From Anisodus tanguticus (taxonomy: Eukaryota > Streptophyta > Magnoliopsida > Solanales > Solanaceae), in contig CM067546.1 of assembly GCA_034509755.1 (NCBI GenBank), positions 13,976,970-14,040,969 of the forward strand: a stretch of DNA of 64,000 nt. The letters are read 5' to 3'. Shown here piece after piece: positions 56,763 to 64,000 of this stretch (its first letter is position 1; every line of letters starts with the position of its first letter). The notes beneath the pieces were generated by a model. That model did not search any database. It saw only the letters and a program-made list of their open reading frames with translations, and was not told the origin of the DNA. Made by a program: the position numbers and the translations under genes.

Positions 56763-57549
56763 TATGTCTAAGAACAATTATCACCCTGCCTCATGGTTTC
56801 CAATATCAAGAGCTGTATCCCTATTGTCCTTGAGATGGAAAACGTCCAATATGCGATGTGGGCGGAGTTGTTTAAAATTCACGCTATCTCTTATCAAGTT
56901 CTCCATCACATCATTCCTCCCGCTAGACCCCTTCCTGCGGAGGATCCTGAGTTATGGATTACTTTTGATGCTACCGTTCTCCGGTGGATCTACGCCACTA
57001 TTTTGGTGGACCTTCTACATATGATTATTGAGCCGGATACCACGGCTATGGCTGCATGGAATAGATTGCGTGACATATTCCAAGACAACCAACATTCACG
57101 TGTCGTCACACTCGAGCAGGAATTCTCTCTAGTTCGAATGGACGAATTTCCAAACGTTTCTGCATATTGCAAGAAACTCAAGGAGTTGGCAGATCAACTC
57201 CGTAATGTTGGCGCACCAATAACTAATAATCGTCTCGTTCTACGAGTTGGTTGACGGTCTTTCGGAGGCATATAATGGTGTTGGAACTCTCCTTCGCCAA
57301 AGCAACCCTCTTCCCGACTTCTATCAAGCCCGTTCCATGCTTACTTTGGAAGAAGCCGATTTGGCTAAAAAGATGGCTACCAGAGCAAGCCCCGTCGTCA
57401 TGGTGGCGTCCTCTCCTAGTTCTTCGGGTTTTGTTAATAATTCGGGCCAAAACCATAATCATGGTGGCGACAAGAATAATCGCAAGAATAATAACAAAAA
57501 CTGCGGGGGAAAACGCGACGGTTCTGGTGGCGGTTCCGGTGGTCAGTAA
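56763..57549 (+). pseudogene. Copia F gag with two frameshifts
   Basis: It starts MSKNNYHPA, then a 1-base loss near 56792 moves to the frame VSNIKSCIPIVLEMENVQYA. Continuing are IHAISYQVLHHIIPPARPLP, WNRLRDIFQDNQHSRVVTLE and LKELADQLRNVGAPITNNRL. A second shift near 57243 leads into VDGLSEAYNGVGTLLRQSNP and a Gly/Asn/Lys-rich tail. The gag domain is otherwise complete. No CCHC knuckle. With two indels only, it is nearly intact. Confidence 0.9.
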
Positions 57550-57884
57550 ACAGGTGGTGGGTCCCATCTAGGAAACAGTGGCCCACCACCCCCCTGGGTC
57601 CAACAGTGGGGTTGGGGCAGTGGGTCGTAGGCCAGCAGCCCTTCTACTCATGCAGCAGCTTCTAGCGGCCAGGGGGCCGGCCGGCTTCGAGCCCAACACC
57701 CGCGGTGGCGGCCCACTGGCCAGTGGCCCAACAACGGCAGCTCCAGTAGCAACGACCCAGCTCCATCAAAGACAGGAGTTCTTGGGCCCCGACCTCCGCA
57801 AGCCCATCATGCAGCAGGCCCCACTCAAACCGATATCGAGGCCGCGATGCACACACTAGGGGGCTAACTCAACCGGACCCAAAT

Positions 57885-59298
57885 TGGTATATGGACACCG
57901 GTGCCACAACTCACATGACTTTCGAATCATGTACTATCTCATCTTATTCCAAATTGAGCACCCCTCGGGGGATAATTGTTGGTAATGGCAGTTCTATTCC
58001 AATCCTAGGGTATGGTCAGAAAAAATTGTCTCCTCCCAATCCACCTCTTCTCTTGAAAAATACTTTACATGCTCTTAAATTGATTAAAAATTTAGTGTAT
58101 GTCCAAAAGTTCACAACTGACAATTCGGTTTCCGTTGAATTTGATCCTTTTGGTTTCTCTGTGAAGGATTTCTAGACGGGGAGCCATCTCATGAGGTGTG
58201 ATAGTAGGGGGGATCTGTATCCTATCATGTCCGGTTTCAGTCCATCGAGTCAAGCCTTGCCATCAGCTTTTGCAGCCATCTCTCCTTCCATGTGGCATGC
58301 TCGTCTGGGTCATCCGGGATCTTCTATTTTATCAAGTTTTAGATAAAAATAGCTTTATTTCCGTAAGGGTACGAGTCGTACTACACTTTGTCAGTCTTGT
58401 TCATTAGGGAAAATTGTTAAGTTGCCATTTGTAGACTCCAATTCTCATACTTCAATGCCATTTGATATTATTCATAGCGACTTATGGACGTCTCCTGTTC
58501 TTAGTTCATTGGGTCATCGATATTATGTTCTCTTTTTAGATGATTATTCTAGATTTTTATGGACGTTTCCAATTGCGAAAAAATCACAAGTGTTTTCCGT
58601 CTTCATCAAATTTAGAGCGTTCATTCGTACTCAATTCGATAGAGAAATAAAAAAATATTCAATGTGATAATGGGAAAGAGTATTACAATAGGGAGTTTCG
58701 GGAATTCTGTGCTAATAATGGGATAAATTTTCATTTTTCGTGTCCTCATACATCTTCACAAAATGGGAAAGCCGAACGCAAAATTCGTTCCATAAATAAC
58801 ATTGTCTGAACTCTCTTAATTCATGCCTCCATACCTCCATATTTTTGGCATCATGCTCTACAAATGGCCACATATCTTCTTAACATAATTCCTTGTAAAG
58901 GTCTGACATATTCCTCCCCCCTCAAAATCCTATATAATAAGGACCCTTCTTATTCTCATCTTCGGATTTTTAGGTGCTTGTGTTATCCATTATTCTCATC
59001 CACCACAATTAACAAACTTCAAGCTCGGTCTACCCCGTGTGTATTTTTGGGTTATCCATCGAATCATCGTGGTTATAAGTATTTTGATTTATCCTCCAAG
59101 AAAATCATAATTAATCGCCATGTCATTTTTGATGAAACCCAATTCCCTTTTACGAAAGTTCATACTCCCGAGCCTAAGTCGTATAATTTTTTGGATGACC
59201 AAATATCCCCGTATATTATTCGGAATTTTTCGGACATCTCCCGCACCCAAAATCCTCCAGCGGGCCCACTGCCCGCTGGACCCCCGCACCGCCGGTAG
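57885..59298 (+). pseudogene. Copia F protease and integrase remains
   Basis: Protease begins near 57885 (WYMDTGATTHMTFESC, DTG intact). A single TAG at 58173 ends this frame within GFSVKDF. The GAG-pre-integrase part follows with HARLGHPGS in a shifted frame. The integrase core at 58422-58667 reads PFDIIHSDLWTSPVLSSLGH, and an extra A near 58655 breaks it before CDNGKEYYN. TSSQNGKAERKIRSINNIV follows, then a TGA near 58807 and the open end 58864-59298 (MATYLLNIIPCKGLTYSSPL). Few lesions. Confidence 0.9.
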
Positions 59299-61102
59299 AG
59301 AGCGACTCCATTCGGATCGGTCCCCAAGAATTGGGCTGGTCCACCCACCTCGAACTGGTCCAGTCGATGACATAGTTTTCCGATTTGGGCCAGCAAGCCC
59401 ACTGCCTGCTGGCCAGTCCGTCCCGACCCTAGAAAATTTCCAAAATTCTCTCAATTCCTCCTCGAGTCATAGACCGGTCACTCGTAGTCAGCGGGGCATA
59501 TTTACACCTAAAAGACATTTTAATTTACATTCTGATGTCTCTAAATCGCCCTTGCCCCGCAATCTTGTGTCCGCATTAAATGACCCTAATTGGAAAATTG
59601 CTATGACTGATGAATATAATGCTCTTATTGATAATAAGACGTGGGAGTTGGTGCCCCATCCATATGGTATTAATATTATCAGGTCTATGTGGATTTTTGC
59701 TCATAAGGAGAATTCAGATGGGTCATTTGCTCGACATAAGGCGCGACTTGTTAGTGATGGTAAGACTCAGCAGGTTGGGATAGATTGTGGTGAGACGTTT
59801 AGTCCAGTGGTCAAACCGGCTACCATTCGCACTCTGCTTAGCTTGGCTCTTTCAAAGACTTGGCTAATTCATCAGTTGGATGTCAAGAATGCTTTCCTAC
59901 ATGGTGATCTCAAGGAAACAGTCTATATGCATCAGCCGTTGGGTTTCAGGGATCCAAACCGTCCTCATCATATATGTTTGTTGAAGAAGTCCTTATATGG
60001 GCTTAAGCAGTCTCCAAGGGCCTGGTACACGAGGTTTGCTGACTTTGTTTCCACTATTAGATTCACTCACAACAGGTCAGATAATTCCTTGTTCATCTAC
60101 CGCCGTGGTTCGTCCTTGGCCTATATTTTGTTGTATGTGGATGATATCATCTTGACTTCCTCTTCTGATGCCTTGCGCCGGTCTATCATGACCATGCTCA
60201 GTTCTGAGTTCGCTATGAAAGACTTAGGGCCTTTGAGTTATTTTTTGGAGATTGCCGTCAAGCGTCATTCAGGTGGCTTATTTTTGTCTCAACGAAAGTA
60301 TGCTGCCGAGATCATAGAGAAGGCTGGGATGTCATCCTGTAAGTCCATTTCCACGCCAGTTGATGCAAACACCAAACCGAGTGCCGCAGCAGGTGCACCA
60401 TACGAGGACCTGACCCGCTATCGCAGTCTTGCAGGGGCCCTCCAGTATCTTACCTTTACCAGACCGGATATTACGTATGCGGTTCAGCAGGTGTGTTTAT
60501 TCATGCATGATCCCAGAGTTGAGCACATGAATGAAATAAAACGCATCATTCGGTATATTCAGGGGACACTGGGCTATGGGTTGCACTTGTATCCTTCATC
60601 TACATCCACACTTGTCTCTTACACGGATGCTTATTGGGGTGGTTGTCCCGACACCAGACGATTGACTTCGGGCTACTGTATGTTCCTTGGCAACAACTTG
60701 GTCTCCTGGTCGGCAAAGCGTCAGGCAACTCTATCACGCTCAAGTACAGAGGCAGAATATCGAGGGGTAGCGAATGTGGTCTCCGAATCATGTTGGCTAC
60801 GTAATTTGCTTTTGGAGCTTCATTGTCCCATTCAGAAGGCAACCTTGGTATATTGCGATAACATTAGTACCATCTACCTTTCCGGTAACCCAGTTCAACA
60901 CCAACGTACCAAGCATATCGAAATGGACATTCACTTTGTCCGTGAAAAGGTTGCAAAGGGTCACGTTCGCGTATGTCATGTCCCGTCTCGTTATCAAATT
61001 GCAGACATCTTTACAAAGGGTCTACCAGCGGTTCTCTTTGAAGATTTTAGGGACAGTCTCAGCGTTCGAAGACCGCCCGCTATAACTGCGGGGGTGTGTT
61101 AA
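59120..61102 (+). CDS. Copia F reverse transcriptase-RNase H open frame (660 codons)
   Basis: The true pol part starts near 59440 (HRPVTRSQRGIF) after a linker; the first 100 codons are the linker read in another frame. RT carries MTDEYNALIDNKTWELV, MWIFAHKENSDGSFARHKAR, HQLDVKNAFLHGDLKETVYM, the active site YVDD near residue 338, and FAMKDLGPLSYFLEI. RNase H begins near residue 495 with YTDAYWGGCPDTRR, then SSTEAEYRGVANV and YCDNISTIYLSGNP, and ends in the SLSVRRPP run at the purine tract. All motifs are present, so the enzyme part may be functional, but upstream frameshifts prevent normal polyprotein synthesis. It would act in cytoplasmic particles to copy element RNA. Confidence 0.93.
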   Translation: MSFLMKPNSLLRKFILPSLSRIIFWMTKYPRILFGIFRTSPAPKILQRAHCPLDPRTAGRERLHSDRSPRIGLVHPPRTGPVDDIVFRFGPASPLPAGQSVPTLENFQNSLNSSSSHRPVTRSQRGIFTPKRHFNLHSDVSKSPLPRNLVSALNDPNWKIAMTDEYNALIDNKTWELVPHPYGINIIRSMWIFAHKENSDGSFARHKARLVSDGKTQQVGIDCGETFSPVVKPATIRTLLSLALSKTWLIHQLDVKNAFLHGDLKETVYMHQPLGFRDPNRPHHICLLKKSLYGLKQSPRAWYTRFADFVSTIRFTHNRSDNSLFIYRRGSSLAYILLYVDDIILTSSSDALRRSIMTMLSSEFAMKDLGPLSYFLEIAVKRHSGGLFLSQRKYAAEIIEKAGMSSCKSISTPVDANTKPSAAAGAPYEDLTRYRSLAGALQYLTFTRPDITYAVQQVCLFMHDPRVEHMNEIKRIIRYIQGTLGYGLHLYPSSTSTLVSYTDAYWGGCPDTRRLTSGYCMFLGNNLVSWSAKRQATLSRSSTEAEYRGVANVVSESCWLRNLLLELHCPIQKATLVYCDNISTIYLSGNPVQHQRTKHIEMDIHFVREKVAKGHVRVCHVPSRYQIADIFTKGLPAVLFEDFRDSLSVRRPPAITAGVC

Positions 61103-61470
61103 ACAAAGGTATTATACCTGTGATATACACCGAATATACAAGCAAAGATATATCACGGGTATACAACCGATGGCCCAAAGAAGAATAAAGCAACAAAGGT
61201 GGCGTGGCCTAAATCGTCCGGTGCCCATCACGGCTTTGGGCAGCAAAGCAGTGGGAAAAGTTTGTATATTAAGGAAAGTATATTTTGTGTATTGTAGTGT
61301 ATTTGTTACCTAAATTAGGATATACACTTACCATAATTGTATAGTTAGAATTATGGTAGAATAAGGTTTTAGGAATAGAATAGGAATAGGATTCTCCTAT
61401 TATGGAAATATGTAACTTGTATATATAGCTTTTCAATTAATGAAAATAATCAAGGGGATTATTTCTTTCA
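61097..61470 (+). repeat. 3' LTR of Copia F
   Basis: 374 bp, beginning TGTTAAACAAAGG directly after the purine tract and overlapping the pol stop by a few bases. It ends TTTCTTTCA before ATTCT. Confidence 0.94.
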
Positions 61471-61774
61471 ATTCTAACTAAATGTATATTTTATAAATTA
61501 TCAGTTTATTTTGAAAAAATTGAAAATATATTATCACACAAAAGTATTATTTGTATTTGTAGAATTTCTTCACAAAATATATTAGAAAAGTGGCTGAAAG
61601 ATATAAGAAAAAAACAATCAATTTTGACATTACAATTTATTAAGAACAAACAATAATATTATATGATTGACATATTGATGTAGAAAGATAAAATTGATGA
61701 TTGTAAAGATAGATATTTTTACTATAAAACCTATAAAAATAACTATTTAGTCATATTTAAACTTTTTAAATAGT

Positions 61775-61801
61775 CGCGCGAAGCGCGGGAGTATTCACTA
61801 G
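61775..61801 (+). mobile_element. Helitron 3' terminus
   Basis: A hairpin CGCGC-GAA-GCGCG at 61775-61787 is followed after about 10 bases by CTAG at 61798-61801 and then T. A GC-rich hairpin just before CTRR is the hallmark of Helitron 3' ends. The 5' TC end was not located, so the element length is unknown; Copia F may be nested inside it. Confidence 0.7.
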
Positions 61802-62404
61802 TAATTAATTAGTGCCAGTGTTTGTGGTGTTCAAAGGTTTAATTTACTAATTTTCCCAAATTGATGTTTTTATTATTTTTCAAGGGGTGTCGGTCAGCTA
61901 TAGTACACACGCATAAAATTAAATTTTGGGGTGAAAAGATGTTAGATGATGCAACTCGATTCTAAGTGTCTTCGCTGCACAAGAAGCTAGATTAGCATAA
62001 AGATAATATTTGTTTAAAGTCAAGTGCCACCTAATTTTGTAGGGTAAGAATGGTAGAGGAATGTCTCGAGTGACCTATAATTCAAGGATTTTTTTTAAAA
62101 AAACTTAAAAGTCAAATTTAATGCATGCCGGAAGATAGCAGTGAGCTCTTCAATTTGACTGTAAAATTTGAGCAACGGATATGGTTGTTGATTTTTATCT
62201 TGTTTGGATGAAAAATATTATTAGGAACATATCTTTTAAGAAGACATAGTCCAAGTCCAAAGTTTTACTTTTAATAAGCTGCCGATAAGATTAGTAGATA
62301 GGTCGAAAGTATTAAAACAAAAACTAAAACTAAAAATGGAAGTACTCATAAACAAGCATGGGTCGTTAGATTAATGTTATCCCAATTTGTAATTGAAGTA
62401 TAAT

Positions 62405-62610
62405 AGGGTGTTTGGATTGACTTTTTAAAAATAGTTTATAAGCTATAAGCTAAAAGTCATAAGTTGAGAATATTCAACTTTTGACTTTTAGCTTATTCTT
62501 GTACTTTTTTACCTAAAATTAAGTGTTTAAAAGCACATTTTACTTTTCTCAAACACTATAAAAAAAACTTAAAAATTAAAAAAAACACTTAAAATAAGTC
62601 AATCTACCCA
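62405..62610. mobile_element. hAT-like MITE or foldback element
   Basis: Starts AGGGTGTTTGGATTGACTTT and ends AATAAGTCAATCTACCCA, imperfect inverted ends. Inner inverted pieces include AAGCTAAAAGTCATAAGTTG and CAACTTTTGACTTTTAGCTT. About 205 bp, no coding frame. Confidence 0.6.
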
Positions 62611-64000
62611 TCTCAAAGTTACATAGCAAAGGATCCTACTTGTAGTCTTTGAGTAACTACAAATTAACTTTATTTGCGACAAAAAGTGAATTAAACATGT
62701 AGGTAGTGTAATCCGGCCTGTTTAAATGGCAATAAAATTTCACTAGTGCTTTAAAATTTCAACTTGATTACATGTGGTTCAAGCTTAAACTATTATTTAG
62801 CTTAATTATAATACAAATCTTTTTGTACCTTTTATTATTCTATAATATATATTGATGTCACAATCCAATTCACATGTAATGATGACACCTACACTTAATT
62901 CACGGGTAGACGAACTATCCCCCATTTCAAAAAGTGTAGTTTCAAGTCAGTGGAAAAATGTAGTTAAAAATGATTATCTTAAGTCTCAAATAACATAACA
63001 ACAGGAAAAGTCAACCAAAACATATTCCCAAAAATCTGATCTGAAGCGTACAAGAGCTCTATATAAAGTAAGTTTGAAATACATGCCCCATAGGACGAAA
63101 TAAACTATATGTCGAATCAATCAAAAAGTTTAGATCTTGACATTCAATTTCATAAAAACCCTCTCTTAAGATTTGAGGATAAACCCCCAATTTCTACCGA
63201 AAATTCATGATTTAATCTACTAATTAATGGAAGAAATCAATATCTACTAAATGAATTTAGATTAGAATCTTACCTCTATGAAGAACCTTGAATAGCACCT
63301 TTGAATTGTCCTAAAACCGAGCTCTAGAACTTTAGTTATGGAAAAATGAAGTCTAAGTTCGTATTTGGGGTTTTAGTGCACTGTTCAACGATTTTCTTCA
63401 TCGCGGTCGCGAGGCCCATCCTGCAATCGCGATGACGAAACCCGACCAAGCCCATAAATTCGCTTGTGCGGTCGTGATCAACAACTCACGATCGGGATGA
63501 CCACCCACCTTGGTCTTCGTGGTCGCGATCTTCCACTCGTTATTGCGAAGGAGGATTTTCACACTAGAAAGTTTAGCTATCCCAATCGTGGTTTCGACAC
63601 TGGAAACTCGTTCGAAACCCCGTGGACACAAACCAAACATACTACTCGAGTATAATTTATGCTACGAACTTGCTCGCGCACTCAAAACACCAATCCGATA
63701 TTATTAAGACAAGCTTTTCCGTAAAATCCTCCTAACTTTCTCAAAACGTAAAACTAGACAACTAAACACCCAAAATGCACCCCAATGCATCGGGACCCGA
63801 ACCAAACACACGACTAAGTCATAAATGACGTTCCAGACCAAATAGAATCGACAAAACTCAATTTCGAACATGTTTACCTAAAAGTCAACTTCTAGTAAAA
63901 CCTTTCAATTTCCAAAACTTAAGAAACTTCTAACTTAGGATTTTTTTCAGAAATGAACCCAATTTACCTAGGGAAGCGTGCCACCCCTCCCCACAACTTA
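62611..64000. other. Unassigned sequence, GC-rich patch at 63390-63620
   Basis: AT-rich with no recognised gene. The patch 63390-63620 has repeated GATCGCGA/TCGCGAT-like words (CATCGCGGTCGCGAGG, CACGATCGGGATGACC, GGTCGCGATC). Open frames over it on both strands are a result of composition. It may be part of a Gypsy LTR, but no second copy is in the window. Confidence 0.45.

Larger units (their letters stand above)
56219..61470 (+). mobile_element. Copia F: Ale/Retrofit-like LTR retrotransposon, best preserved
   Basis: A 5252-bp element flanked by ATTCT at 56214-56218 and 61471-61475. LTRs are 389 and 374 bp; their last 240 bp differ at only a few positions and one 4-bp gap. It has the primer site TGGTATCAAGAG and a GCGGGGGTG purine end. 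RT and RNase H are in one open frame of 660 codons. It is the youngest-looking Copia here. Confidence 0.96.

Noticed and set aside
63398..63707. Overlapping open frames on both strands
   Set aside because: They run over a GC-rich patch of repeated words and match no protein I know; composition explains them.

Overview
This window reads as nuclear DNA of a flowering plant, very probably a nightshade relative (Solanaceae). The supporting signs are a degraded CER1-type wax gene in the plant exon layout, SINE and MITE copies of types I associate with Solanaceae, initiator-Met-tRNA-primed Copia elements, a Tat-like Gypsy element, and no operons or bacterial signals. Family assignments come from reading the sequence, not from a search.

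Layout: (1) 1-9286, an Angela/BARE-like Copia element (Copia A, minus strand, left end just off the window). (2) 9525-32848, the exons of a CER1-like alkane-forming enzyme gene on the plus strand, spread over 23 kb because its introns hold Copia B (10345-15180), a 7.5-kb non-autonomous LTR element with no pol (15725-23269), Copia C (24078-28983), a SINE, a Stowaway-like MITE and a TRIM element. The gene copy is broken: its exon 2 donor is GA instead of GT, exon 5 has lost the third histidine box and carries two 1-nt deletions, and the 3' exons are missing. (3) 31212-32588, a TRIM retrotransposon that contains an inverted plus a direct copy of the 5' part of 18S rRNA; this is the most unusual object in the window. 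(4) 33707-34129, the only intact host-type gene, a single-exon ATL-type RING-H2 protein on the minus strand. (5) 34509-44026, a decayed Gypsy element with a spliced-looking antisense coiled-coil ORF between pol and the 3' LTR. (6) 45457-61470, three more Copia elements (D, E, F), a MITE and simple repeats; Copia F has a 660-codon open pol. (7) 61476-64000, the 3' terminus of a Helitron, a hAT-like MITE and unassigned sequence.

Target-site duplications can be read at both ends of Copia B (AGAAT), the non-autonomous element (ATACT), Copia C (AACAT), the TRIM (ATTAT), the Gypsy element (ACTTT), Copia D (ATGAT) and Copia F (ATTCT), so most boundaries are exact. All seven therefore arrived as separate insertions. 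There is little sign of genes working together: the region is a transposon-filled intergenic and pseudogene landscape around one small RING gene, whose upstream region is cut short by the Gypsy insertion.
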